From: Dryococelus australis
Taxonomy: Eukaryota > Arthropoda > Insecta > Phasmatodea > Phasmatidae
Assembly (NCBI GenBank): GCA_029891345.1
Contig: CM056994.1
Location: 59,985,251-60,049,250 of the forward strand
Length of the DNA: 64,000 bases
Direction of reading: 5' to 3'
Shown: one piece after another, positions 11,091-23,938 of the stretch
Layout: the number at the start of each line of letters is the position of its first letter
Position numbering within the stretch: position 1 is the stretch's first letter
Position numbers and translations under genes: made by a program
The notes under the pieces: generated by a model
The model's input: only the letters and a program-made list of their open reading frames with translations
Database searches by the model: none
Told to the model about the DNA's origin: nothing

Positions 11091-12180
11091 AAGATATACA
11101 TATATACATATCTAGCCTACATATATAAAATGCATAAAATGTCTATAACTCGATTTGTTCTTTCTTGATAAAAAATTTTTCCTTGACATATTTTTTCAGA
11201 TCATTTATATCACAAAGATGCAGGATGTAACGAATGAAAGATTATATTTTAAAAAGTGGAGAACGAAGACAGTTTTTATAGTTGAATGCACATCAGAGAA
11301 ATAACTGGCGAGGCAATAACGGAAGTGCCAGATGACATCTGTCAAACACTAGCTCGTTTAGCACACACATCAGAGCAAGAGACACAAGCTCGTAGATGAA
11401 AGGCACAGAAAAAGTCATTAAACGAGCCGTAAACATAGTTCAACTGGATTTTATTATACTATGCAGTTTCGTTACATCAATGTCGCAAGAAAACTTTGCG
11501 CAAACAAGCAGGAACTGTTAAGAATCACAGGAACGATAAAGATACCAAGTATCGATTAATTTTCGTTCGAACGAGCCCTCACACCGACTGAAAGAAATGT
11601 GGTGGGTTGTTCGACCGAAATACAATGTAAATGGACAGGACACGGGCGCCGGCGATGTCCAAAATCGCGATCCGTTGGTTCTACGCTCGCCAAGCGTCGC
11701 GTAGATCAACTTCAGTTGCACGACGAGGGCCGAGCCCATCCTGGATATCTTCCGAAAACTTCATCGCAGCATCGGAAACTGCCCAATCGGGGCGTCGCGT
11801 GATGCGGTCACATCTAAGGACAGCACAGACACGCTACTGTGACTTGGCAACCCTTGCATCACGGGTGAGTATCTCGTGATATCGGCACAGCGCAACCCTC
11901 GTCATCCTTCCTGTATTACACTATATTACAACAGCCAACTACGTGTCCACAGCTGACTATCAAAAGAAAAAATGTGCTGCATCATCTTACGATTGTTGCT
12001 ATGTCAAATAACTTGAATGGCATTATAAAAATTTAAAAGCAAGAACTCATAAAATAAATAAAAATTACTACCGCCAAAAACTTTCAAACACTCAATAAAT
12101 TCCATTCCATTCAAAAAATCATGGAAAAAAATAAATCTCTATAAGTTGAATTTCGATCAGCACATGGATTCTCGACATGC
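11091..12180. other. Intergenic DNA with an exon-like GC-richer block
   Basis: Mostly AT-rich. The block 11560-11870 is richer in GC and ends at a donor-like ACGGGTGAGT (about 11861-11870). It has short open frames on both strands but no recognisable domain, so a gene is not called. Confidence 0.3.
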
Positions 12181-14004
12181 TGTAAAAAAAAGTGTAAAAA
12201 TACATGTACAACGACTTGGTAGTTTTACATTTTCTGAGTGTCTTTTGTAAAACAAGTACAGTACGTGTAAATTTACTGCAATGTACAACTTTATTCAATA
12301 AATAGTACGATATATTAAAAAACACAAATGTATTGGTATATTAACAATAAGAGAGGTGTAAATTCACAAATTTGAAAGTATGTGTAATTTTCCACGAACA
12401 TGGAGTGTTAAAACCCAAATTTGTGTATTTTTACAACTACGCCAATGTTGTATTGAAACATGTACACGGGTGTAAAAACACATATTTTTCTATTTCAGTC
12501 AAAAGGTAGTACAATATTATTGTAAAAAACACAAATGTACTGTTATATTGACATTAAAAAGGATGTAAAATTACACATGCAAAAGTATTTGTAAAAGTAC
12601 ACTAATGCAAGGCACTTAAACCCAATGTTGTATTAAAACACGTACATCAGTGTAAAAGTACATATTTTTCTATTTCACTCAATAGGTAGTACAATCTTAC
12701 TGTAAAAAAACACAAATGTACTGGTATATTGACAGTAAAAAGGGCGTAAAATTTCAAATGTGAAAGTATGTGTAAAAGTAGGTACACTAATTCATAGCAC
12801 TAAAATCCAAAGTCTGTGTGTTTTTACAACCATGTCAATGTTGTATCAACTCTTACATCAATGTTAAAGTACATATTTGTCCTATTTCACTCAAAATGTA
12901 GCACAGTCTTACAGTAAATAGACACAAATCTACTTGAAAAATTACATTAACAAGGGTGTAAAATTACAAATTCGGAAGTATATGAGCGTATATGTACACG
13001 TACAAATTTAGGGTAACTTTACATTTTTATGTGTAATTTCCTAAAACCAGTACAGTATTTGTAATTTTACACTAATGTTCCTGAAAATTTAAGTATAGCT
13101 ACAATTATTTGCTTAAAACTGGCGATCTAGTGGTAGGGAGTAGAACTACTTCGAACTTCGTTTTGTGTGCTGAAAAGGAAATCTTAACTCCCACTAATGG
13201 AATATGTATGCTTTTGTATATAACTACCTATTCCATATCGAAGCTACAAAACCCAGTAAAATTATAAAAAATACACATACAAAGTTTGTGAATTAACATA
13301 TGCCGACGGTAGAACTGCTTAGTAAAAATGTACAGATATTTTGGAAATTTCAATTACAGCGAATCTGCGATTTTACTTTCTTGTTAATGAGAAAATACAC
13401 ATACACAGTGGTGAAATTACAATCTGCAATGTTGCTGTAAATTTACATTATGCGACAGGAAATCTATAACTTACAGAGTCAAATTACATGCACGGAGTGC
13501 GTATTATTTAACATAATAATAAGTAAAAATTACGGACTGGTATGGCAACATTACACTTACAGTGTACATGTAATTGGGTATGATGAACATCCAACAGTAA
13601 CAGACTGGTGTAGTAAAATTACCATACCAATGATTGTGTTAATTTACAACGTGTGGTACAAAATTAGTAGCAAATATAGTAAAATAACATGTACAGAGTA
13701 CATGTGATTTAATGTGATGATTATTAAAACTGACAGGTATGATAAAATTACACTAAAAAAAAGTTTGTGTAAATTTACATTATGTGGATTGATATTGGTC
13801 ACAAAAAAAGTAAAATGACACATACAGAATACTCGTGATTGAACATAATGATTAGTGAAATAATAACAAGTAAAGTACAATTATACTCGCATTGTATTTG
13901 TAAATAAACACGGTACACAAAGTTAAAGTACACGTACACATGTACATGTAAAAATACAAGTACATGTGTGGAGATTGTGCTGCCACGTACATTTGTGTAA
14001 AATT
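12181..14004. repeat. TGTAAA/TTTACA-rich tandem array
   Basis: From about 12290 to 13020 a unit of about 180-210 bp recurs (phase marks 'TATTTCA...CTCAA...GTAGTACA' near 12490, 12670 and 12885). After 13430 a related, looser set continues to 14000. Within every unit TGTAAA, GTAAAA and their complements recur every few dozen bases, often as paired palindromes. Short frames here are by-products. Possibly satellite-like DNA or the termini of a large element. Confidence 0.7.
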
Positions 14005-14315
14005 ACACGTTGTGTATTCTTCCTCCTTATGTAAAATTAATATTGCCATGGGCCTCACCACTTTATTAATGCGTCGGTTAAGTGAAACTGTGAAATTATT
14101 AGGAAAGTAAATATTTTAAAATCTGTTCATTTTTACACTTCGATGCTTTAAAAAACACAGAAAGCGAATGAAATAATTTAAGTTATCACAAATGCTTACC
14201 TAACACTTTTTTTTTCGACGTTCAGATATGGAACTACTTTCCCTCCATCGTTACCAACTTTAGTGGGCGCATGCCGCTTAGTGCGCCCGTTAAAATATGT
14301 GCAGGCAGGAGCAGT
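14005..14315 (-). mobile_element. TA-flanked MITE, long form (family A), truncated
   Basis: Reverse-oriented copy recognised by GTATTCTTCCTCCTTATG, CCATCGTTACCAACTTTAG and GTGCGCCCGTTAAAAT. The left terminal repeat is lost into the preceding array, and the right terminus is missing. Confidence 0.8.
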
Positions 14316-14849
14316 GACTCATTTCCAAAGTTTATTGAAAAAATTCTCACGCTATCGTTAACAGCCTTTAACGACTGAGCGAAAGTAGTTGCATGTTTTA
14401 GCGATGAATTAAAAGTGTTAGGTAAATATGTTTGGATAATAATTTTTTTTTGTTTTTTGTGTTTTTTTTTAATGCAAGCGTGAATAATGTGATCAGACAC
14501 ACGGCAATGATAATTTTACACACGGTGGAAGAATATACCATGCTCATGCCCGCAGATCTTGAGAAGGGGAGCCGCGGTGGTGTAGTGGTCAGACTACCCG
14601 CCTCCCACCTAGGCGAACTGGGCTCGATTCCCGGCGGGATCCTCGCATGTGGGAATCGTGTCGGACCTGGTCGGCGGGCCCTCTCGGAGATCTCCCGTCT
14701 CCCCCGTCCCTGCAATCCGGCGCTGCTCCAGTTTCACTTCATTTCACCCCTATCGGCTCTCAGTACCTCATTGTTAAATACCGCCCCAATCTCTGAACTC
14801 AACTTAGGTAAGGGCTATCAAAAGTGCTCAGTTTACATTAAACAGCCTA
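14316..14849 (+). mobile_element. TA-flanked MITE, long form (family A), with nested SINE
   Basis: A forward copy, starting in the 'AAAGTAGTT' block, continues through AAAAGTGTTAGGTAAA and GGTGGAAGAATA and ends at AACAGCCTA. It lies tail-to-tail against the previous reverse copy, forming a loose inverted repeat. Its 3' part is split by a SINE at about 14566-14808. Confidence 0.75.
14566..14808 (+). mobile_element. tRNA-derived SINE nested in a MITE
   Basis: A box at 14578-14593, B box at 14620-14630 (GGGCTCGATTC), then the same body as the 9.7-kb copy. The MITE interior resumes at once after it (GGGCTATCAAAAGTGCTCAG), so the SINE inserted after the MITE. Confidence 0.85.
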
Positions 14850-15400
14850 TATGAGAATATGGCAAACTCCGCTACGCCCTGCTATAGTATATTCGTGGTT
14901 CCTTCACACTTTTCAAATAAAATTTTTGAAAAATCACCCTATGTATGTGTTTGGTTGTTACCTAAAAATTTCACGTATTACAAGTGTTATATAATTGTGT
15001 TAATACAAATCTAAATTACCTTATTTTTAGTTAACTATATTTTTTACTTATTCTCCGTCTATGAAGATAATATTACTTAAATAATTAATACGAATAAATA
15101 CAGGGAGAAAAAAAAAAGGTGTGTTGGTAATGCCTAGCAAGAAATAGTTCTTACGGAAAATAATATTACACTGAGTGCGCGTGAATTCATTGCCGCGTCC
15201 CTTTGGTGTGAGTTTCGATAGTTAATTACGCTTTGTTTGTATAAGGCGGAGGAATGTCCAATAAGTAGAATTTGAGCAGGGCATTAGAAAAGTTTGAAGT
15301 AACCTTGGATAGTATGTATATAGCGAAGCTCACGTTAACTGGACCCCCAATAAAGCATTATAGTGAAGAATGGTCGCGGCCGTGGACGTGTGGCGTAGGG
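14850..15400. other. Intergenic AT-rich DNA
   Basis: No gene or repeat boundary supported. Confidence 0.4.
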
Positions 15401-15406
15401 GACGTT

Positions 15407-16030
15407 GGCAGGACTTACAATAGCCCGTCATCCGCCCGTCAGTCATACATTCGTCCGTCTCCCAGCCGAGCGATTTACAGCCAAACTTCGTACGTCCGTC
15501 GCAAGTTTATTACTGCAAACTAATAAAAACAAACTTGGTTAGAAATAGGAAAAAAATTCTCCATAAAAAGTGAACATTTTTGGTGGCCTCGTGTTTCTAA
15601 ATATGTACCCAAAACGCACATACACGCACGTAACGGAAATTAATCGATATGCAAAAGAAAAAAAAATAGCATATAAGGTACGATTTTATTATTTTATTAT
15701 TGCGTAAAAGGAACTCGTGTGCAAACGTAATTATCAATTAATCTTCAGGAAAAATTAAACTTAATTAAATTTTGCAGTTACATAAACAAACATATGAAAA
15801 CAAAAGATAGCCAAAACAAAACACTACACACACTACACAGCCTTGTAAAGAACTCGGGATGAACGAGTAACAAAACGTGCAAGTTTATAAGCCTGTAATT
15901 TCATCCGTTCGTCCGTCAAAAGTTAAAGCTTGCCAAGGTTTTGACGGACGGACGGGTAGAATTAATGGCCACCTCTGATTGGCTGTTGGTCACGTGATTG
16001 ACGGACGGATGCGAGGCATTGTTGCAAACC
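15407..16030 (+). mobile_element. Inverted-repeat element rich in CCGTCCGTC, left copy
   Basis: About 620 bp from GGCAGGACTTACAATAGCCC to GATGCGAGGCATTGTTGC. Both ends carry repeated CCGTC/GACGG steps, and TGATTGGCTGTTGGTCACG lies subterminally. The whole element is repeated in reverse at 16853-17440. It is non-coding. Confidence 0.75.
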
Positions 16031-16092
16031 CTTCCTGAGCCAGCCATAGACTAAAGATGAGGTAGACCGCTTATTCGTCTTCCGCGCATGTA

Positions 16093-16513
16093 AAGGCTGT
16101 TCACGATAAAGTGAGCACTTTTGAAATCAGCCTCTGGAAAATGTTACTGCCCTAACCAGCATATATTTTAACGGGCGCACTGAGTGGCATGCGGCCAGTG
16201 AGGTTGGTAACATCGGAGAGAAAGTAGTTCCATGTCTTTGCGTTGAATTAAATTCGTTAAGTATTTATTTGTGAATACTGAAGTGATTTAATTTGTTTCC
16301 TGTTATTTTTAATGCATATACATGTAGTGTTAGCTAATTTGTAGAATATTTACTTTTATAAATATTTCACAATTTTGCTAGACCGACGCATGAACAAAGT
16401 GATGTGGCCTATGGCCTTGTTAATTTTACTTAAGGTGTACAAATATACGACGTGCCTACAAGTAGATATTAAGCAAGGCTTTCAAAAGTGCTCAGTTTAT
16501 CGTGAACAGCCTA
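16093..16513 (+). mobile_element. TA-flanked MITE, long form (family A)
   Basis: Complete copy from AAAGGCTGTTCACGATAAAG to TTTATCGTGAACAGCCTA with the full interior. It lies in the spacer between the two oppositely oriented CCGTC elements. One flanking TA has decayed. Confidence 0.85.
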
Positions 16514-16852
16514 AACCCAACATTGACCTACCCCAATCCTACACAACTGTCAAAGTCACATAGTCAACAATGATGAACGTGTTTGTTTACATTTTAATTT
16601 TTAAATAACAAGCACTATTATATTAAGAAAATACTTTTACCAGTTTGAATGTAATCAAAACGCATTGCAAATTGATTAGAGGAAATATAAAAACATCTCA
16701 AAATCACTAATTCGCTAAACAGTGTTCTAACCTCAAACCCAATCCACGCCATTTTTACTAGACATGTAGGCAGGAAAGCAAGTCAATGTTGGGACACAGA
16801 GATTGGTTGTGCGCAGCCAGCGAGATCGGTCTACCTCGTCTTTAAGCAGGAT

Positions 16853-17440
16853 TTACAACGACCCGTTGCGTCCGTCCGTCAATCACGTGACCAACAGCCA
16901 ATTAGAGGTGGCCATTAATTATACCTGTCCGTCCGTCGAAACCATGGCAAGCTTTAACTTTTGACGGATGAAATTACAGCCTTCTAAACTGCACGTTTTG
17001 TTACTCGTTCATCCAGAGTTCTTTACAAGGCTATGTAGCCTGTGCAGTGTTTTGTTTTGGCTGTCTTCTGTTTTCATATGTTTGTTTACGTAACTGTAAA
17101 GTGAAAATACATTAAGTTTTTACTGGAGATTAATAGATAATTACGTTTGTTAACATAAGTTCCTTTTGTAAAATAGTAAAAATGATAAAAATTATGCTCT
17201 ATATACTATTTAAATTTTTTTGCATCTATTAATTTATGTTACTTACGTTTATGGTTGTTTTGGGTCCTACTTAGAACACAATAGCACAAAATATTTCCAT
17301 CTTTTATGGAGAATTGTTTTCCTATTTGTGAACAGTTTTGTTTCCATTAGTTTGCAGCAATGAACGTATGACGGACATACGAAGCTTGGTTGTAAATAGC
17401 TCGGCTGGGAGACGGACTGTTGTAAATGCTGCCTTAGTCT
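16853..17440 (-). mobile_element. Inverted-repeat element rich in CCGTCCGTC, right copy
   Basis: Reverse-oriented copy of the 15.4-kb element: begins GCAGGATTTACAACGACCCG and ends TGTTGTAAATGCTGCC. It shares 'ACTCGTTCATCC.GAGTTCTTTACAAGGC' and 'TTTTGTTTTGGCTGTCTTCT'-like blocks with the left copy. Together the two form an inverted repeat of about 600-bp arms spaced by about 820 bp. Confidence 0.75.
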
Positions 17441-17925
17441 ATGGAAACAGCCAGCTTGGCGCGGGAGGATCATCGTCCCCTGGAGAGAAGCGACGACCAG
17501 AAGGCGAGCAAGTCGTCATACGACCGAGCAGGAGGGTGATGTCACGGCCTCCTCCGGTCGCGGTAGGTAGCCTGCCTGCCTCCCGGGGCTATTCTTAGCG
17601 ACTTACATGTCGCCCGGACGGGGTTAACTACCCGAGATACGCCCACTGCAATTAGGCCCGTTCCCCACACGAGCAGCCGCGCGCGTGCCAACGCTACCAA
17701 CACAACACCGCGTCCTGGAGGAATAGAGTTTCACGTGGGAGGGGGTGTTGCGTGCGAAGTTATCTCGCTGTCTGAAGCCTCGGTCGATACCGCGCAGCCA
17801 CCATCACTTCATATCCACGAGGGAGGCTAATGACGAGGCGACCCGACCCACCCGCCTTCACCCCGTCTCGCCGACATTGCCGCACAGTTACTGGCGAGGG
17901 GGAGATAAACTGCGCAATTGACTGT
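17441..17925. other. GC-rich, non-repetitive block
   Basis: A CpG-containing block unlike its AT-rich surroundings, with no relative elsewhere in the window. A donor-like GCGGTAGGTAG lies at about 17560. It could be a promoter or first exon of a host gene, or the end of another element. No domain is recognisable. Confidence 0.35.
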
Positions 17926-18057
17926 AAACAGATAACGGTAATTTTTCTTTTTTATTATTAAATACACTGTCGTACACACTCGTCCAGCTTTCATTTCAGT
18001 ACTGGTTACCACACCCCCCCCCCCCCTCGCTCCTCATTTCTTTCCACCAACTCCTTA

Positions 18058-18293
18058 TAGGCTGTTAACGGTAAAGTGAGCACTTTTGAAAGCCCTCTCA
18101 TTTGGAATAATAGTCAACAGATACATTTTATTGTAGCCTTAAACGTTAACTTTCGAGTGCAGTGCAATTTACACACTGTGTTTATTACTTACATGGCAAT
18201 ACGTATTAAAAAAGGTTGTTAAAGTTTTAAAAATGGCTGAATGGAAAAAGTAACTAGGGCCTCAAAAGTGCTCACTTTACCGCGAACAGCCTA
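18058..18293 (+). mobile_element. TA-flanked MITE, short form (family B)
   Basis: Complete 236-bp copy, TAGGCTGTTAACGGTAAAG to TTTACCGCGAACAGCCTA, flanked by TA at 18056-18057 and 18294-18295. Same length and interior as the 6.6-kb copy. Confidence 0.9.
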
Positions 18294-18295
18294 TA

Positions 18296-19090
18296 CCTAC
18301 TTCACGTCTTTCGCAATTCTACTTCTACATCACTGAGCGTTCAAGCGTTTGCGATGTAGGTAGGTATCAGAAACAGAGATAAATATTGTTATAAAATCCT
18401 TCGATGTTACGCGCTGAACGGCCGTTGAATACTTAATCCAGACTATCTGGACATCTTCCGAGCAATGTAAAAACTCTGGGGAAAAAACAAGAGGATTTAC
18501 TAAGCAAACGGTTTAAATTGTCAACCTCATCCCCACATTAATGATGACAGTTTTTGACCGCTGTAAACACGATTCAGTAACTGGCAACAAAAAAAACCGC
18601 AGTGATGCTAACCAAGTTTAGAATAGCAATGCTCCAGATAATAAACTATGTTTTCGACCTGAACATGTTCTGTTAACTAAATTGGTGACTATTTTACATA
18701 GTAGCGAGTGCGTTAAAGTTAAATATTTTCTAATCTATTTTCAGGATGAATCGAGACAAGCCTAATATTAACCCGGAAGGTTTAAGCAATTAAAATATGT
18801 TAACTATACACATGAGGACAGTATAAGTAACTTTACAAATGAGGATATTATAAGTAGTACGCAATTGTTAATTGTTACTATCCGTTGTTCAGTTCAACAA
18901 AAACGTTTTATTTTCTGCTTGTTTCTCAGCGTTTGAGGTTTTTCCATTGTCTTTGTGTCAGAGATTTTAATATACGAAAGTTGACAAGCAAAGAAAAGAC
19001 TTATAAATCTTTTATATTTTCCTGAAATTAATAGATCGTACTGTACAAAATCCTGAAAGATACCTACTAATAAAATGTTCATTGTTACAA
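18296..19090. other. Intergenic DNA
   Basis: AT-rich, no supported feature. Confidence 0.4.
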
Positions 19091-19094
19091 GTGG

Positions 19095-19222
19095 AGTGAT
19101 TCAGTATGGAAATTGGGATTTCCAATAATTCAACACAAAATTAAGAACAGAAATCAAATACCCCGAGTTCAATTGTCTTTGATATTGTGAACTAATTTTA
19201 GCATACTTTCCAAAGGAATGAT
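19095..19222 (+). repeat. Dispersed repeat, copy 1 (partner at 24.68 kb)
   Basis: About 125 bp shared with 24680-24805: GTGATTCAGTATG, GGGATTTCCAATAATTC, CCCCGAGTTCAATTG, TTTCCAAAGGAA. Family unknown. Confidence 0.7.
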
Positions 19223-19254
19223 AGGCTTATGAGATTACTATCGTGTTTGTGTAG

Positions 19255-19326
19255 CTGTGTGTATATGTGTGTATGTAATTGTGTGTGTGTGTGTTTATAT
19301 GTGTGTATGTAATTGTGTGTGTGTGT
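19255..19326. repeat. (GT)n-rich microsatellite
   Basis: Interrupted GTGTGT/TATGTGTG tract. Confidence 0.8.
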
Positions 19327-19982
19327 CCTCCCCTTAAAACCTTAGAACTTATGAAACGAATTTCATCAAACTCGGTACACACTTAGAACATAGTAAGGAC
19401 ATTTGACTTTTATAGTTACCACGCTTAATGCTTATGTTAAAAATGGCGGTCATTTTAAAATGTAGAGCGTTATGGCGTATCGCGGATATTATGTAACCGA
19501 TTTAAACCAAATTTGTTGTGTTGACAATGTAAACATTTGTTATAAAAGTAATTGCGGCTGGGCAGGTGGGAGGTTTCGGCTCGACTCGGACGATCTCGGC
19601 TATCTTCGGCTTGACTCAGGGGTTGCTCGGAAGCCATCGACTCGGCTTGTTGACCGTACCCGAAGGTGCTCAGTAGTTACGACCACTAATTCATCAAGAA
19701 TATGTTTGTTTCTGGTAGCCGTATTAGTTTCATAAGCCTAGGTTATGGGAAAACGTAAATTTATATTTACTATCCTATTTAAAAATTATTTTTAGTTATA
19801 AATTGTTTATTTTTATATTTTGCCGAAATTATACATAGAATATTGCGTAAACATGCAAAAGTCTATTAACTTCATTTCCAGCTCCATCTCTTGAAGTATA
19901 ATTATTACACGATGTCGTAAACTGCAAATTATTTACTGCCTCAATAGTTTAGAAGGCAAAAATGATACTCGGCATTTTTTAA

Positions 19983-20367
19983 GGCCAGGCTTCACCATGC
20001 ATGGGCGTATAGGGAATCAAAGTCTAAATTCGGACGAAGAGCTTTCAGTCTTTTTTTGCGGTAGTATTTTCAACCAAAATTTTTTTTTTTAGAAATCGAA
20101 CTCATCTAGATTTGTAAACCTACCTAATTTTAATTTTTAATTTCAAATGCACGTTTTCATTATTTGTAAAATTGTGACAATCTATAAATGATTAAAAAGT
20201 GCATTTTTAATTTAAAAATTAAAGTTTGAATGGTTTACAAATGTAGATGCGTTCAACTTTAACAAAAAAACCTTAGTTGAAAATACTATCACAAAAAATG
20301 ACTGAGAGATCTTTGTCCGAATTTAGCCTTTGATTCCCTATACGCCCATGCATGGTGAAGGCTGGCC
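19983..20367. mobile_element. Foldback MITE with TTAA target duplication
   Basis: A 385-bp near-complete palindrome: both ends are GGCCAG.CTTCACCATGCATG when read inward, and the arms match for about 190 bp each. It is flanked by TTAA at 19979-19982 and 20368-20371. The related copy at 29.05 kb lacks it. TTAA duplications point to piggyBac-type mobilisation. Confidence 0.85.
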
Positions 20368-20574
20368 TTAATGTTTGTATGTATGTCTAATCCAAGCCCA
20401 TCATATGAGTAACGATTCTCAACACAAGTATGTTATAGTCATGGTAAGGATCAGCATCCACTAACAATTTATAGCCATACTTGTCTATGGTTTATGAACC
20501 AATAGTACTACGCCTCTGAGATTTGAGATGTACGAGGATAGCTCGGTGTGTAGTCTTATATTTGGTGCTCTTCT

Positions 20575-21365
20575 CAGCTATCAATCCACCTCACCAATCC
20601 TCCTAATCAATTCTCACCAATCCTCAGCAATACTCTTCACCAATCCTCACAAATCCTCCTCACCAATTCTATTCACCATTCCTGTACAACAATCCTCAGC
20701 AATTATCAGCAATCCTCCTCACTAATCCTCAACAATACTCACCGATCCTTGCCAAATCTCCTCACCAATCTTCAAAAATCTCATCAATCCTTACCAATCC
20801 TCTCCAATTCTCCTCACCAATCCTCAAAAATCTGTACCAATCCTCAACAATACTCAGAAATCCTTCTAATCAATCCTCACCAATCCTCAGCAATCCTTAC
20901 CAATCCTCCTCACAAATCTTCAGTAATCATCACAAATTCTCCTCACTAATCCTCAGCAATCCTTCTCCCCAGACCTTGCCAATCCTCACAAATCCCCCTC
21001 ACCAATCCTTACCAATTATCACCAGTCCTCAGCAGTTCTCACCAATTCCCATCAATCATTACTAATGCTCGACAATCCTCCTCACCAATCCTCACCAATC
21101 CTTTTCACCAATCCTCCTCACCAATCCCCAGAAATTCTCAGCAATCCTCAGCAGTCCTCCTCACCAATCCTCGCCAATTCTCCTCACCAATATTTGTCAA
21201 TTCTCCTCACCAATCATCAATAATCCTCACCAATTATCCTCATCAAACCTCACTAATCCTGCGCAATCCCCCTCCTTTTTCCTCGCCAATCCTCCTCCAT
21301 AATCCTCACAAATTCTCCTCATCAACCCTCAGCAATTCTCCTTGCCAACTCTCACTAATCCTTGA
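20575..21365. repeat. Minisatellite, CTCACCAATC-type units
   Basis: About 790 bp of irregular 10-15-bp units on the theme TCCTCACCAATCC/TCAGCAATCC. The partner array at 29258-29460 is only about 200 bp. The frames it leaves open (SSPILFT-like) are products of the repeat, not genes. Confidence 0.9.
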
Positions 21366-21602
21366 ATCAATCCCTCGTTCGATTTATCGATCAATCTTTC
21401 GACCATATGTCTAGAAAATACATTCGTTCGCCGACTCCTCCAAATTTTGTATGTTGATCTTTTACTTTCAATGGTCGAGTACTTATAGCGCCCCTTTAAA
21501 GTTAATATTGCAAGAAAGGATACAACATACAGAATGAAGTAAAATAAATTATTTTATTTAAAAAAAATTAATTGTAATTTTAGAATAAAGTAGTTCATCA
21601 TG

Positions 21603-21866
21603 TCATGCAATATATCCCCGATCCTTCAGTTTACTAATGAAGGAAGATATCTCGTTAATGAACGAGAAATCTCCGCGTTTTTGAAGGTCAATCAAATGTC
21701 TGAGTCCATAAACAGTTTCATTTGGGCCTTTAGGAAATATGTAGCCAGTGTTCTGGACAGCTTTGCCTTCTTCATGTAGCCAGTTGCAGAAAATGGGTTC
21801 GTGGGGGGTTAAGGGCATCGAGAAAATCGCCATCATGTGCACATCAACTAAGGTATTAGCTTGCAT
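21603..21866 (-). pseudogene. C-terminal module of a virus-like protein (GPNETV...RL form), fragment
   Basis: The last about 45 residues (GYIFPKGPNETVYGLRHLID, then LQKRGDFSF.NEI and a helical tail) recur with changes at 29.8 kb (-), 49.5 kb (+) and 53.8 kb (-). The shared pattern is P-N-x2-V-x2-L-x2-L, then a G, then NE/RE-x-x-S-I. The upstream residues have no relative here because the homology stops at GGCATCGAGAAA. I know this module from arthropod virus-like ORFs that also carry C2H2 fingers; it is not tied to a named family here. Function unknown. The open frame is a truncation, not a full gene. Confidence 0.6.
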
Positions 21867-21871
21867 CTGCG

Positions 21872-22831
<960 letters not shown>

Positions 22832-23862
22832 TATGGTATTTATTCCAACATTTTTTACTAAAGTGTCACTTGAGTGGTTATTTCACGTAGACTAGTAGAG
22901 TGATTATGGGGAGTTTGGGACAAAGGTGCTTGATTACGACCTGTGTTTCAAGATTGATTTCAATGATTTAACTTGTCCTTGACCATCTTGGGATGTCTTC
23001 TGTGTTGAAGGCTTGCAACAAATCGGAGGGGGGAGGGTTTAGAAATAATTTAATTAATTCAGAATAAATTAGTTTGGTAATAAATAGTTTAAATGCAAAA
23101 GGTTTTGAAATTGATGTTCTGCACGCTGTTGTAAAGTAAACGTCTTATTGAAATATATCTACATTTTTACACAGCGCTGGTGGAAACATGTTGTTATGTA
23201 TTTAAAATTGTTATCCTTTGCTGCCTGATCAGCGCTAAATACGGCGCGTAGGTTATAGTTTCTAAATAAATAAATAAATTTAATTTAAGGTGAAGAACGT
23301 CGTGTTTTTTCTGAACTTCTTTGCTATTTGTTATGTTTCTCAGCGCTCGCAGCAGGTGAATAAAATTTTGTTTTTTATTTTATGAGATTCTACACTTAAA
23401 TAATGGTGTCTGAATTCGTGATCATAACTAAAACGTAATTTTATGTTAAAAATTATTAAATTTGTATTCAGATGTGATGGCGGGACGGTTAAAACTTGGA
23501 AATTGACAAAATTGATGACAATGACAAATTGCCCAAGTAATTTGCCATGTCAAGTGTTTATTTATTTACTTCTGGGGGCAAAAATACTTACACTTATCAA
23601 ATAAAGTTTTTACACGTAATTTTAACCTACCTAATCTAGTAATAAATTTGTAATCTAAGTTTTTTTTTTACTGCAGATGTAAAAACATTTCAAAGTTTGT
23701 TGCTTTGGTTGGACGGATTAAATGATGTTATAAAAAATGGTCGTTGTTACGTAGGGTTTGCATTGGTTAGGTGTGGGGCAGCAGGTGTTGGACGTACAAA
23801 CTTCACATTCTTAATTGTGTACGACGTATATGGCTGAATCAATTATTTGAAGATCACGTGTG

Positions 23863-23864
<2 letters not shown>
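22832..23864. other. Intergenic DNA inside the R-R' interval
   Basis: AT-rich and without a recognisable gene. If R and R' are terminal repeats, this is element interior that has lost coding sequence. Confidence 0.4.

Positions 23865-23937
<73 letters not shown>
23863..23937. repeat. (TA)n microsatellite
   Basis: About 74 bp of TA repeats. Confidence 0.95.

Positions 23938-23938
<1 letters not shown>

Noticed and set aside
13450..14061. Tyr/Thr-rich frames in the TGTAAA array as genes
   Set aside because: Composition follows the repeat motif. No domain, and both strands are equally open.
20528..20949. Ser/Pro/Asn-rich frames as proteins
   Set aside because: They are translations of the CTCACCAATC minisatellite.
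20575..21365. Regular short repeats resembling a CRISPR array
   Set aside because: Units are 10-15 bp, irregular and without unique spacers. It is a minisatellite in eukaryotic DNA.
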